From NCBI GenBank assembly GCA_032622095.1, contig CP136066.1:167782664-167846663 (forward strand): a DNA stretch of 64,000 bases, read 5' to 3'. The stretch is from Siphonodentalium dalli (lineage: Eukaryota > Mollusca > Scaphopoda > Gadilida > Siphonodentaliidae). Positions 20,275 to 32,112 of this stretch are shown here, one piece after another. The position numbers and the translations under genes are program-made. Position 1 is the first letter of the stretch. Every line of letters starts with the position of its first letter. The notes beneath the pieces were generated by a model. That model ran no database searches. It saw only the letters and a list, made by a program, of their open reading frames with translations, and was not told where the DNA came from.

Positions 20275-22910
20275 GATAAACTAACATTTTAGGGTCAACC
20301 TAGAACAAATTTGGACTAAGTTTGTTTTTATTCTATTTTTAAGAGGAATATCTATAACATATCCAAAATCCGCTAAAATCTGCGTTGAGCATTTTTTTTG
20401 TAATCCAAGATGGCTTCCACGATAGCATTTGTTATCGAAACATTCTGAATTATGTGGTAGGTGAACCATCTAATACCAAATTAGTAATAAAATACAATAC
20501 GCATAAACAATTAATGCTTTGTCGTAACCCGTATCGGTAGAATGTCTGTCCAGAATGGCCGCCAAATTGGACAAAATCTGATGAAAATTACAATTTTTGG
20601 AAAATTTAATAGCTAGTCCGATAAGAGTGAACACGCCCTTGAATTATGCGAGGAAGAATGATTTCAGAGTTTAAGGCTAACTTTTGATAATAGATGTACG
20701 AATATCTCTCTAATGCATCTCGCCAGAAAGCAAGCTAAAGCAGGGTATCATACAACGGTTCAATCTGGACTTTTTGGGCGCCCAGAAACAGAAAAATAAC
20801 GCAGGTTTATCCGTAGTGTTTATCGCGAATCATGTGATACATGTGTAATTAAACAGTTAAATGAGATTTAATAGGGATGTATTGATTCTAAGACCTTTTC
20901 TAGAAACCGAAATATGTGACCCGCCATATCAAATTCAGTCGGAAGTCGGGAATTTTTTACCCTGTGCCAATGCATTCTCTTATATATGCGAGTCGACCAT
21001 AGGTCGCCTCGCATATATAAGAGAATGCATTGGCCTAACAATTTTTTACAATTTTAATAAATTTTTCTTGTATTCTTTAACAATTTTATAATTTCACCCA
21101 TACAGAGCCCCAGACAAACATGAGCAGACGGCATTCTTCTATATGCTTCTATATATGTGTGGGGCTCCCTGTAGGGTAATGGATGTTTTTTTATTTTATG
21201 TCCTAAAAATTGTAAGAAACATTTATTTTAAAAAAATGATAAAAAATTGTTAGGCCAATGCATTCTCTTATATATGCGAGGCGACCTATGGTCGACTCGC
21301 ATATATAAGAGAATGCATTGGCACAAGGTAAAAAAATCCCGACTTACGACTGGAATTGATATGGCGGGTCACATATATGTACTCAGAGAAATCCCAGAAA
21401 TGTGACAGATCATCATTTATTTTTAAATCTACAACATCAAACCTGTCAAAATTCACTACAAAAGAACAGTGTGTTAGCTATTCACAGAGTAGTGGGTAAA
21501 ATGTGTGGATCCTATTGCTCGTGTCTTAAAATAATAGTCATAGTTGCCTCTGGTCACGTGATGAATATTTCGCTTTTATCACATTAATTCATGGTGGTAT
21601 ACTATGATCGCAAATTATCAAAATACAAATATGTTCCATAGACTATCTTCAATAAATTCTCAACTTAACAACCAAACTTGGCTACATACTCTGTGGCAGA
21701 GACTGTCTTTATACCTGGAAATAAAATGTGCTTATATTCAATAAGGCCATACATACGGGAAACGTACTACGTTTTCTACGACTGCATCACCGCGCTTAAT
21801 ACATCTCCCTAATGTTACACATACCTGCCCCAAACAGAACCATAAATAGCATCATTGAGTGAATGGTCAACGCACAAAATAATAGCTTTAAACGCTGATG
21901 ACCTGATATTTAGCCCAAGTACGTGGGTGACAATGGCAATATATTTTAAAACAACAAGATGTTGAAAACTAATATTGTGCTTGCATTGTAGCATATTTTC
22001 ATTGTAAAGTGCCCACTGAAGCAATTTGAACAGAATTGTTTACTAAGAAACCGATTTGGTAGCAGCATAAAAATTGGTCATAAATAAAATGTACAATGTA
22101 TCGTCTCTTCGATCTGGTGACATGGGGTGCTAATCTAACGAAGAGAGGAGTGTTTCTTTACAATATAATCAACATTACGACATACGTGTATGGTTTATTA
22201 TCACGAAGATTGTTGACAATTTCGGAAATGTAACTTTTTTTTACACCGCAATGGTGTGCTCTTCATTCAGCGTTAAATTAAACAATTAATCACAAATCCA
22301 AACGAAACTACCACGCACTGTGCGACGACAAATTGCATGCCCGCAATATATTTTGTTTGACCCAACTGTTGGATGTATTCTAAGCAGAAAACCCAAACTT
22401 TAAATACGTAAATCATTGTGATTAACCTGCGTTGTATTGACCCATGAATTCGTTATATGGATATGTTTTAATGATATGTGTACCTTTGAAGATATTTAAC
22501 AACATACTTGTAAATTACCAATACGTATTTTCACTTCTAGGTGGTTATCCAATATGTTGCTTTCGTCGTAGCATGACTTGGAGTTGCGGCCATTTTGACA
22601 GCCATTTCATGGCCGCGATTGTACTATTTTCTGTCCTTGTCACTCTATTTTCTCCTGTAATCTAATTTCACACACACGAGTATATATCGGATGGAGGAGT
22701 AAGGCGTGCTAGTGTCGCCGATGAGGGATATATGTAGAAAACCCTACTTCACAAGGCCTGAAACAATGGCAGTTTTAAATCGCTGTAAAATTAATTGCTC
22801 ACAGCGGATTTTCGCGGATTTTGGATATGTTATAGTGGATATATTCCTCAACAAAATGGAATAAAAACCAACTTAGTCCAAATTTGTTCTAGGTAAAACC
22901 TTTTATCAGT
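20275..22910. mobile_element. 2.6-kb element with ~100-bp inverted ends, inserted in family T
   Basis: The left end (about 20285-20390: CCTAGAACAAATTTGGACTA, GGAATATCTATAACATATCC) is mirrored at 22795-22905 (GGATATGTTATAGTGGATAT, TAGTCCAAATTTGTTCTAGG). Nothing inside encodes a recognisable transposase, so it is non-autonomous or heavily decayed. A nested palindromic element lies at 20912-21376. 21377-22790 holds no recognisable gene. Exact ends and target duplication could not be fixed by eye. Confidence 0.62.
20912..21376. mobile_element. Double-hairpin foldback, family P relative (P1)
   Basis: Two 69-bp hairpins (20966-21034 and 21254-21322) share the arm GCCAATGCATTCTCTTATAT and face each other. 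The flanking arms ATATGTGACCCGCCAT (20912) and ATGGCGGGTCACATAT (ending 21376) extend the inversion, so the whole 465 bp is one long inverted repeat containing two smaller ones. Unlike other P copies it lacks TTAACCC ends. The centre is AT-rich with a duplicated GGGGCTC segment. Confidence 0.85.
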
Positions 22911-23347
22911 TAAGATTCTCGAAAATCCAACCACATCGACTTTACCATATCACATCAGAGAACACAACGTTTGAACTGCGCACAAATGTAAATATTTACT
23001 AATTATTCGGAACGAATTATTTGGCTAAACATTGCCGTAATGATTCCGCCAACAATAGTCACTGCATTATTTGTTTATAACACTGGCGGTGTTTTCTGTA
23101 TTTTTTCTATGAAATTTATGAAAATAACTTATTTTGGAATGCCTCTTTGTTTTTCGCTCTGAACACACAAGCGGAGTGTTTCAGGACACTTTAATTGATC
23201 ATTATGTTTTTGTTGGGGTGGGGTGTATTTACATTGTATTTATGCGTAGCATTTCCTCGTTAGTTACGAAGTATTCACTGATGATGCATGTATATTAAAA
23301 CGGGAAGTTTTCCTCCAAAGAGAATCAGTACCTGAAAATATAATTTA

Positions 23348-23475
23348 TATAAGAGAATGACGTATTGTGTGCTGCCAATTTTGAGACACGCTTTATGAAA
23401 ATACCTGCATGCTTTAAGCAATTTTATTCTCTCTGCTTGTTTCAACTACATATAGTGGAGTGTTTCACGTCAGTG
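23348..23475 (+). repeat. Family T fragment
   Basis: Partial match to the right half of family T (AGAATGACGTATTGTGTGCT, TTTTATTCTCT, GGAGTGTTTCACGTCA). Lies between copies T2 and T3. Confidence 0.5.
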
Positions 23476-23543
23476 ATTAGTCCAACTAATGAGGGTGTTT
23501 TTCTGGTGATTTTGAAGTGGTACGCAGGAATCACACCACTCTG

Positions 23544-23916
23544 TTAAAGACATATTATGTAATTGTTCGCGCGCGTGAAACTAATACGTTAGTATTCAGG
23601 CGCTATGCCAACTGGATGAATGTAGCATGCTAATAAAATCGCCGAAAATTTCAAACAAATCAACCCTATCACTCCAAAGAAACCACCATCTGAACTACGC
23701 ACAATTGTAAATATTTACTTCTCTATTCGGGACGCAACTATCTGCGATAAACCAAAGAAAACGATTTCGCCATCGATAGTCACTGTATTTAATTAATATA
23801 TAAGAATAACGGTGCTTGTTGTCAATTTGGATATAATATTAAAATTTACTACTTTGTGCAAGATTATTCTCCATTTCTATTTGATCACCCTACCGGAGTG
23901 TTTCACATAACTTTAA
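23544..23916 (+). mobile_element. TTAA-bounded repeat, family T, copy 3
   Basis: Complete copy: starts TTAAAGACATATTATGTAA and ends CACATAACTTTAA. Collinear with 1609-1983 throughout, differing by scattered substitutions. Confidence 0.75.
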
Positions 23917-24441
23917 CTGGTACGCAGGATTCATAACTCTCTGTTAATTGGTATTCGTGATTCGTATGTCTATTTTAACCGGAATTCGGGATTCAAAAGC
24001 AATACAGCTTTTATAGCATCACATTGTTCACATTTTGATTATTTCTTAGCCAAAATGACATATTTTGATGTAATATCAGTCTCATTCATATTCTTGTGTC
24101 GAAGGTATGGACATTACTTCAATAACTGTGTGAAAATAATCTTAGTATTGAGAAATAACCAAGACTTGTATTCTATATGTTCTTAATGGGTACGGGATTC
24201 ACCCCTCTCTGTTAACTGATATCCATGATTCATGCGGGTAAGGGTGACACCACTCCCTCTGTTAACTGGTATTCATGATTCATGGGGGTAAGGGTGACAC
24301 CACTCGCTCTGTTAACTGGTGTTCAAGATCCATGGGGGTAAGGGTGACACCACTCGCTCTGTTAACTGGTATTCATGATTCATGGGGGTAAGGGTGACAC
24401 CACTCGCTCTGTTAACTGGTGTTCAAGATTCATGTGGGTAA

Positions 24442-24808
24442 GTGAACGTTCAGACGACCACGATTCAATCGTGAGTGGAGTAATCGGGCCCGACGAGATC
24501 GTGTATAGTTTGTTCACACGATTGCGATGTCGTCGTACATTATGATATCGTAGGTTGTTCCTAAAGCATGTGTTTGACTACCCTACGGCCATTCCCAGCT
24601 ACGATTTTTACGTACACACGACTGCGATTACGTCGCAAGTGGAGGTATCCAAGGATACGCCACGATTTCTCATCGAAAACCAAACAGTGCTTGATATTAT
24701 TTTCTGACCTACGATTTTGACGTGAGCATGCGCAGTTCAACTATCGCTTACTTCATTCGACGGAAATCTTTCCACTTACGATTGTATCGTGGTCGTCTGA
24801 ACGTTCAC
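24442..24808. mobile_element. Harbinger-like MITE in array A1, copy 1
   Basis: 367 bp with inverted ends GTGAACGTTCAGACGACCAC / GTGGTCGTCTGAACGTTCAC; the repeat extends about 31 bp with one mismatch. TAA flanks both sides (24439-24441, 24809-24811) and interrupts the array motif GGGTAA/GGGTGAC. A 3-bp TWA duplication is typical of PIF/Harbinger. No coding capacity. The interior is rich in CG-containing motifs such as CGTCGTACATTATGATAT. Confidence 0.85.
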
Positions 24809-25011
24809 TAAGGGTGACATCACTCTCTCTGTTAACTGGTATTCATGATGCATGTGGAACGGGGTTGACACCCCTCTCTGTTAACTGATATTCATGATTC
24901 ATTGGGTAAGGGTGACAACATGCACTCGCTCTGTTAACTGGTATTCATGATTCATGGGGTTAAGGGTGACACCACTCTCTGTTAACTGGTATTCAAGATT
25001 CGTGTGGGTAA

Positions 25012-25378
25012 GTGAACGTTCAGACGACCACGATTCAATCGTAAGTGGAGTAATCGGGCCCGACGAGATCATGGATAGTTTGTTCACACGATTGCGATGT
25101 CGTCGTACATTATGATATTGTAGGTTGTTCTTAAAGCATGTGTTTGACTACCCTACGGCCATTCCCAGCTACGATTTTTACGTACACACGACTGGGATTA
25201 CGTCGCAAGTGGAGGTATCCAAGGATACGCCACGATTTCGCATCGAAAACCAAACAGTGCTTGATATTATTTTCTGACCTACGATTTTGACGTGAGCATG
25301 CGCAGTTCAACTATCGCTTACTTCATTCAACGGAAATCTTTCCACTTACGATTGTATCGTGGTCGTCTGAACGTTCAC
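25012..25378. mobile_element. Harbinger-like MITE in array A1, copy 2
   Basis: Same length (367 bp), same flanking TAA and same position in the minisatellite unit as the copy 570 bp upstream, with only scattered substitutions. Duplication of a higher-order array segment explains this better than two independent insertions. Confidence 0.85.
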
Positions 25379-26400
25379 TAAGGGTGACACCACTCTCTCT
25401 GTTAACTGATATCCATGATGCATGTTGAACGGGGTTGACACCCCTCTCTGTTAACTGATATTCATGATTCATGTGGGTTGGGGTGACACCCCATCTCCGT
25501 TAACTGGTATTCAGGATTCATGTCGGTTGGGGTGACACCCCATCTCCGTTAACTGGTATTCAGGATTCATGTGGGTAGGAGTGACACACCATCTCTGTTA
25601 ACTGGTATTCAGGATTCATGTAGGTTGAGGTGACACCCCATCTCTGTTAACTGGTATTCAGTGTAGGGGTGACACCCTCTCTGTTAACTGGTATTCATGA
25701 TGCACGTGGAACGGGGTTGACACTCCTCTCTGTTAACTGGTATTCAGGATTAATGTGGGTAGGAGTGACACACCATCTCTGTTAACTGGTATTCAGGATT
25801 CATGTAGGTTGGGGTGACACCCCATCTATGTTAACTGGTATTCAGTGTAGGGGTGACACCCTCTCTGTTAACTGGTATTCGTGATGCATGTGGAACGGGG
25901 TTGACACTCCTCACTGTTAACTGATATTCAGGATTCATGTGGATAGGAGTGACACCCCATCTCTGTTAACTGGTATTCAGGATTCATGGGGGTAGGGGTG
26001 ACATCCCATCTCTGTTAACTGGTATTCAGGATTCATGTGGGTTGGGGGTTATACCCTCCGTGTACTTTGATGTATAGCAGGCGATATACGTATCATTGGT
26101 TGGAGTCACTTCGATCAAAACGATGTGTACTTAACATCTGGATTAAATGACAAAATATTCACAAGCACACCTTGTGGATAACAAATTGCTTTTTTCTCAA
26201 TTCAGTTTTATATTCAATTATAGAACTGTCAGTGGCCATTATAATTAAAAGTGTAATTAGATAATTAGTGAATCCTTGATTAATGGTCTAATTAGTGGGA
26301 AGTTTAATAATAGACACCGTCTGAAAATATCGAACTGAACAACCAAGGTATATATGTCAGCGGGTACTAGCTATGTGAGATATCATATTTTTTGCTGTAC

Positions 26401-26542
26401 AAGGTCAATGTAAATATTGTTAGGCCAATATATTCGCATATATATGCGAAGCTATACCTATGGGAGACCCGCATATTTAAGAGCATGCATTGGCACAGGG
26501 TTTTATCAAAAATTCAGGAAGCTCCATTCATGGAAGGGTTAA
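26401..26542 (+). mobile_element. Family P, partial copy (P2)
   Basis: Keeps the right hairpin (TTAGGCCAATATATTCGCAT ... AAGAGCATGCATTGGCAC) and the right end AGGAAGCTCCATTCATG, GAAGGGTTAA. The left hairpin and left TTAACCC end are missing. Confidence 0.75.
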
Positions 26543-27347
26543 TTACTCAGATATGGTTTTTAATTCAGATGTATATTGTAGAAGCTATTGTTTAAGTGTG
26601 GCTGTTGGGGTGGCTTTGTCTCGCATGTTACCTGCCCCTTATCAAAATTCCGCGGTGCAACTGACATTTGCCTTCAAATTCATGCCTGTATGTTGTATGC
26701 TTTAATGAACTTATAATAGTGAGTTAACACGCGTTAGAGTTGACAAATATATTTATAATGATTTACATATAATAGCGAGTTTGCGATACCCGTCCGACGG
26801 GAACGGGTACGGGTTAATCGGTGAACATCGTCACGGTCACTTGGGTACTTTCAATGCAGCGCATAAGGCGATAGCGTTTTGGAACGGGTAGATGTGTCAC
26901 ATTGACCGGTAAGGCCCGTTATAATAAGTGATACGGGTATATATGAATTATTATACATCAGAGACTACCACCCCTATCCCTTACAATAAGGAATATCAGT
27001 CTATATAAATTATTATAAATCAGTTGCTACAACCCATATCCCTTATATCGGTATATATGAATTATTATAAATCATTCATAAATATATCCATTATAAGATG
27101 TGAGTCAGTGACATGCCATGTTCGTTGAGAAATCAAACTGCCATAATAATTAAAATTTTCACAATGTTACCTAAGCAATTCTTATAGATATATCTTTCTT
27201 TATAACAAAGAGAGCGTGCGACAAATGACGTCATGTGGGTATTTCCGCAGATAAGGGGAACTCCCTCATTATTATACCATTATCATATCATTATCATATC
27301 ATTTGCATTCGTTATTCGGCAACTTTCGGCTCTTCTCGTCACATGTA
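26543..27347. other. Non-coding with a diverged short repeat
   Basis: 26935-27075 repeats TATATGAATTATTATAAATC-like units three times with CCCTTA. GCGAGTTTGCGAT at 26776 resembles the ends of 31510-31602 but could not be tied to an element. No gene seen. Confidence 0.45.
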
Positions 27348-27681
27348 TTAGATTCGAGTCGACAAAAAATCGTCGTTTGAAACCAAGACGGATTTCAGAC
27401 GCATCACCGACGAAGATTCGTCTGAATTGGACGGAGATTCGTCTGTGATGCGTCTGACACGGATCTAATTGTTTCAAACGTCGCATTTTTGACGCATTTA
27501 ATACAATTGTGGGTCTGGTATTAGATTCGAGTCGACAAAAATCCGTCGTTTGGAACGGGCCTTAGATTCGACGCGACAAAGATGCGTCCGTCTGTAACAA
27601 AATCGACCGCAGACGCATCACCGACGGATTTAATACAATTAGATTCGAGTCGACAAAAATCCGTCGTTTGGAACGGGCCTT
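27348..27681. repeat. Short repeats and inverted segments with TTAGATTCGAGTCGACAAAA
   Basis: Three or four copies of TTAGATTCGAGTCGACAAAA, each followed by TCGTCGTTTGGAACGGGCC or a variant, plus inverted GACGCATCACCGACG / CGTCTGTGATGCGTC. Probably nested or tandem copies of a small TIR element. Non-coding. Confidence 0.65.
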
Positions 27682-27904
27682 ACCTTTCACTACGATTTTC
27701 TCACTCAAAGTTTCATGAATTCAATGAAATTCCAGTCAGCTATGCGTTAACCTATCTATTGAAGATTTCATGGGCAAATATCATGGATAAAGTTGTCATT
27801 TGAACCAGCTGTTTGAACCCAGGTTTTATGTTCAAATTCTCGAGGCGGCTTCAAGCACTTAGATAAATACGGAAGGCCGATCTTTTCACTAACAACTCTG
27901 TTCA

Positions 27905-29175
27905 CTGCATTAATGACAGGTTGTGTTAAAAGAGTGAGTAGATGGTGCTATAAATTGGGGATGATATTATTTCAGATAAGAAATTGGTCGGTAACGAATT
28001 TAATATTTTTTTTAGTAATGTGGCTGCTGAACTTGTTGACAAATTACCTGCAGCCAAAGAGAAATATGGTAGTGCGTTTATTCACAAATATTATTCCGAC
28101 AAAGGTGTAAAGCATAATTCATTTAAACTTAGAGTAGTAGAGGAACAAGAAATTCTTGATATTCTGCTAAATATGGATCCATCCAAGGCTACAGGGTTGG
28201 ATCTGATACCAGCAAGGTTTCTTCGAGATGGCGCTTCGGTGATTTCTTCCCCCTTGACACACATTATAAATCTGACAATACACTACGGGATCATTCCAAA
28301 CGATTTGAAAGTTGCAAGAGTGGTTCCCATTTATAAGAAAAAAGTTCACCCGGTAATTATAGACCGGTTTCCATCCTAATTCTGGCTTCCAAAATCCTGG
28401 AGAAAATTGTTTATAAACAAATGGAAGAATACCTAACACAGAATAATTTATTATATGAGCATCAATCGGGGTTCAGAGCTGGCTTCTCAACCGAATCTAC
28501 CCTTATCTCTCTCACCGACTCTATTAGAAGGAACATGGATAAAGGATCGCTTACTGGAATGGTCTTTATTGACCTCCAGAAAGCATTTGACACTGTGAAC
28601 CATACTATCCTTTTGGACAAATTAATTGCTCTAGGCAGCGATAATAACACCTTAACATGGTTCTCATCATATCTGTCAGACAGGACCCAAATTACTGACA
28701 TAAGTGGAACACACTCACATGCTATGAATATCACGTGTGGTGTCCCTCAAGGGTAAATATTGGGACCTCTTCTGTTTTTATTATACGTGAATGATGCCGT
28801 TGCAGCCGTAAATTGCAAGTTACTACTGTACGCAGATGAATCAGCTTTGATAGTCTCGGGAAATGATTCAAAAGTGATAGCAGATCAGCGGAGTGCCGAA
28901 TTAACATGACTAAGCCACTGGCTAGTCGACAACAAATTGTCACTTCATTTTAGGCAAAACAGAATCCATCCTATTTGGCTCCAAACGCAAAATTAATAAA
29001 TGTCCCGAACTTGCAATCTGCTGCAACGGTATCAATATTCAGTCCGTCAAGGAGGTGAAATATCTGGGTGTCTGTCTCGATGAAAGTCTCACTGAGGAAC
29101 AAATGGCCAAACAGGTACTAAATAAAGTAACTGCTCGTCTCAATTTTTTATATAGAAAGGCTGACTGTATTTAGG
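27905..29175 (+). pseudogene. Broken LINE reverse transcriptase (CR1/L2/Rex-like)
   Basis: The frame enters near 27958 (ISDKKLVGNEFNIFFSNVAA) and runs through LLNMDPSKATGLDLIPARFL and IPNDLKVARVVPIYKKK. A frameshift then restores NYRPVSI. A second segment at 28421-28756 has HQSGFRAGFSTESTL, FIDLQKAFDTVNHTILLDKL and GVPQG followed by an in-frame TAA where SILGP should begin. Further on LLYADESALIVSG replaces the catalytic YADD, and KYLGVCLDESLT is the usual downstream motif. No endonuclease or zinc knuckle remains. At least three disabling changes make it a dead copy. The best match is the CR1/L2 group by motif style, not by search. Confidence 0.88.
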
Positions 29176-29379
29176 TATTCCAGTGTGTATATGCAGGTGG
29201 CGAAGAGCTGTTGGTTCTCTTACTAGTATTTCTTAAGCAACATGACAGTCCTGTTGAGGGAGGAGGATATCTATTCTTTTTTATATTTATACTATATGAA
29301 TGTCACACTCTGTGTTACTCTTTTGTATATATGCTTATGCTCATATGTCTGCAAATTTTGCATCTTTTAGCCATTCAAA

Positions 29380-29411
29380 AATTTATCTATCTATCTATCT
29401 ATCTATCTATA
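29380..29411. repeat. (TATC)n microsatellite
   Basis: Seven to eight tandem TATC units. It may be the 3' tail of the upstream LINE, but about 200 bp of unrecognised sequence separates them. Confidence 0.9.
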
Positions 29412-30554
29412 GGCGCAGTCTCCATCCATTGCAGGGACGTTGCTATAAATAGTCTCCGCGTAAGGAAGGGTGCCCACCTTCGAATTTCTAACTACACCCT
29501 TTGAACTATATCAAACAAATCCCATTTGCACCCCCCCCACTGGCTTTGATTTTGTAGATCTGAGCCTGAAAAATCATAATATCCTAATATCTAGTGGACT
29601 AACGCCATGCAAATTCACACCGATTTTTGTTTCTTAAATTAATTACCAGTTTCTGACTGGCCACTGGGGAGGGACCGGGACACACCCGATCGACCATGGT
29701 TCGGTACGGTGTGAGAAATTTTTGAAATTTGATCATGAAATTTGATAAAATCCTAGCATCCAGACTGGCATCAAGCTTTCCATTTGTTGAAAATTTTGAG
29801 ACCTGACACCTCCCCTCCCAAAGTTTGGGAAATTTCCAACTGTTTCTGATAGCTATTTCAGTCCAAATTATTTACCAAAAAAAAGGAAAATATGCAAATG
29901 TTGGTCTAAAAACTACAAATTATCCATTAATAAATTGTTGAGAAATCAAACTATGAGAACAATTTCAACCTATTGTTGGTGTGAAATTTCCAACAAATGT
30001 TGTGTCAGGTATATCAAATTTCCAATGTTGAACATTTGACCCATGTCGTCACGTCCCTGTATCAACCCATTGCACAAGGGCATCAATATATCGTGATGTA
30101 TCCATGTATTGCAAATTTGAATACAACCGTTTAGTTACTTTATCGTATGTAGGTGGGGACTAGCTGATTTCTCATTTTAATATATATTTACCATCTGAAC
30201 GGACATGCCGCATTTGAACCACAATACTGGTGTATATTGTAGTGGTGATAATACAGGTCGCTAAAGACACGAAATACCTATACATATTCTTCAAAATCTA
30301 AGCATAATCAGAGAGTTTCATCTTTTTTCTCTGTTTCGCACAGAAGTGAAGCAGACGCTCTTTATTCAATCCGTGTCATAAACAGACTACATTTTGACAC
30401 ATTTTGACACATTTTATTGTTACAAATTGAGTTTAACTTATGTACCTACCTCCGGGTTTAGATCCCGACAAAAATCCCAATTCTTGGAATAAATATTCCC
30501 TTGCCCCGACGGACCGACCCTTCGATCTGTTTACAGATTTCAAACCAATGCAAC
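29412..30554. other. Non-coding, nothing recognised
   Basis: More than 1.1 kb without recognised gene or shared repeat. TTTCCAAC and GACACC words near 29800-30000 also occur at 34500-34560 but were not traced to a defined family. Confidence 0.4.
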
Positions 30555-31015
30555 TTAAAGGTAATCAATCCGATCAGACGGTCCCCATATCATCAAGTTA
30601 CAACAACAACAACAACAACATTTCTTCAAAATACGCTTTTGTTATCAGAATCCATTAATTACAAAAATAATAATGCTAACCGCTTCAACTATGGTATAAA
30701 ATTTCTCAAAACGTGTTATTTATCAACATGTTGTTGAACGAAATATGGCCGTATTATCACGAAATTTGGCCGTATTAGCACTTGATTTTAGAGCTATCCA
30801 TCTTCATCATATTTGTCCGAGACCGTCGGTTTGATGACTCTTTTCTGGGCTACAAATAATTACACATTTCAAGAAATAACAAACTTCAAAAATCGATATC
30901 TGATCACTCTGAGCTTTGATGGGTGGGTTCCTCGACTCGAATCAAATATTTACCCCCCCCCCGAAGACAAAGAAATTGTAACTTGGGAGCGTTAATTCTG
31001 ATTATGCATCTTTAA
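30555..31015 (-). mobile_element. MITE family M, copy 4
   Basis: Minus-oriented and essentially complete: TTAAAGGTAATCAATCCGAT on the left, TTCTGATTATGCATCTTTAA on the right, with (CAA)n, TTTTAGAGCTATCCATCTTC, GAGCTTTGATGGGTGG and TCCTCGACTCGAATCAAAT inside. Confidence 0.85.
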
Positions 31016-31509
31016 TATGACTTAATATTCCCCAACTAAAATTAGGGACAAATTCGGTCTTATATCTGACTGAAAGTACGCGTAGTACATTATTAGACCC
31101 TGGGTCTAAACCAATACATTTTACACCGAATATTGGTTGGAAAATGTAACTATAACGTAATTGTATATGTGTGCTATCATAATCTATTTTCTAAGTCTAA
31201 AAATTCCAACCGATTTATAGTCAACACTCGATCGGTCTATGACTTGTAGAATCCAATTGTTTTAAATGTTACCAAGATGAGTGAAAGAAAAGCACAACCC
31301 CATACCAACTGCCACCTCGTCATTGATGAAAGCAACTGGTTATCATGAGGTCCATCTAATATCTACATAAAAATTTCCAGCAATCCATAACGCTAAGTAT
31401 AACATCGGCCAATAAAGCGAATAGCAATATATCTATATCTTAATAGCTTTTTTGTTGCAGTTGGCTCACCATACATTACCAGTTGATGTGCTGAATTATA
31501 CCCGTAAAA
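31016..31509. other. Non-coding, nothing recognised
   Basis: AT-rich; no coding or repeat signal noticed. Confidence 0.35.
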
Positions 31510-31602
31510 CAGTTTGCGATTACAAAACGTGTACCGGTACGGATAGCTACCCGTACGCGTACCCGTTCCCGTACCGGTTTGAAATCGCAAACTCGCTATT
31601 AA
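31510..31602. repeat. Small foldback with GTTTGCGATT ends
   Basis: AGTTTGCGATTACAAAACG at the left is mirrored by GTTTGAAATCGCAAACT at the right, with an internal CGTACCCGTTCCCGTACC stretch. About 93 bp in total. A similar terminus occurs alone at 26776. Confidence 0.6.
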
Positions 31603-31617
31603 TGCTGTAGGATCACC

Positions 31618-31804
31618 AGCATATATATCATCATCGTCGTTATCGTCATCATCATCGTCATCATTATCAATATCTTCCTCAGCAACATCACCATAATCAT
31701 CATCTTCTTCTTCATAATCAAATCATCATCATCATCATCATAATCATCATCATCATCATCATCATCATCATAATTCATCATCGTCGTCGTCGTCGTCGTC
31801 GTCG

Positions 31805-31841
<37 letters not shown>

Positions 31842-31843
31842 TC
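31618..31843. repeat. Trinucleotide (TCA/TCG)n microsatellite
   Basis: Long interrupted run of TCA and TCG triplets. It generates a meaningless poly-Met/poly-Asp frame on the minus strand. Confidence 0.95.
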
Positions 31844-31889
31844 GGTAGCATCACTAGAAGTGGAACTACAGAAATTTAATTTTTTGTTA

Positions 31890-32029
31890 GCTGTTGTACA
31901 GATGTATTTTGTATGCATGTTTCCGCTGTTGTACAGATGTATTTTATATGCATGTTTCCGCTGTTGTACAGATGTATTTTGTATGCATGTTTCCGCTGTT
32001 GTACAGATGTATTTTGTATGCATGTTTCC
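31890..32029 (+). repeat. 35-bp x 4 minisatellite
   Basis: Four almost identical 35-bp units starting GCTGTTGTACAGATGTATTT; the second differs by one base (ATTTTATATG). It arose by amplification of part of the host repeat. Confidence 0.93.
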
Positions 32030-32112
32030 GTTTATATTCTGGCATCATATTTCTACGACGCGTGCAATGCCTGTAAAACGTACTTTGCAAACTTGCGAGT
32101 GCATGTGTGGAC

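Larger units (their letters stand above)
20189..23194 (+). mobile_element. Family T copy 2, split by a 2.6-kb insertion
   Basis: The first ~80 bp (TTAACAGACATATTGTGG, GATACGTTAGTATCCA, CTGGATGAA) lie at 20189-20270. The remainder (CTCGAAAATCCAACC, TTTGAACTGCGCACAA, TGTAAATATTTAC, GCGGAGTGTTTCAGGACACT, TTAA) lies at about 22910-23194. Comparison with copies at 1609 and 23544 shows the two pieces are one repeat. Confidence 0.7.
23985..26095 (+). repeat. Minisatellite array A1 with conserved flanks
   Basis: From about 24186 to 26045 a unit of roughly 55-60 bp repeats: TCTGTTAACTGGTATTCA, GATTCATGTGGGT and GGGTGACACC. The left flank (TATAGCATCACATTGTTCAC, GACTTGTATTCTATATGTTC) and right flank (TATACCCTCCG, TGTATAGCAGGCGATATA) both recur inverted around the arrays at 36.4 and 37.6 kb. 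The array is therefore part of a defined mobile or duplicated unit, not a free simple repeat. Two identical-length transposons (24442, 25012) are embedded in it. Confidence 0.88.

Noticed and set aside
26770-31602. A single 4.8-kb transposon between GCGAGTTTGCGAT (26776) and ATCGCAAACTCGC (31590)
   Set aside because: The right terminus belongs to a complete 93-bp foldback of its own, no matching target duplication was found, and the interior is a mix of unrelated elements.
31599-31841. Poly-Met / poly-Asp open frame
   Set aside because: Pure translation of a TCA/TCG microsatellite.
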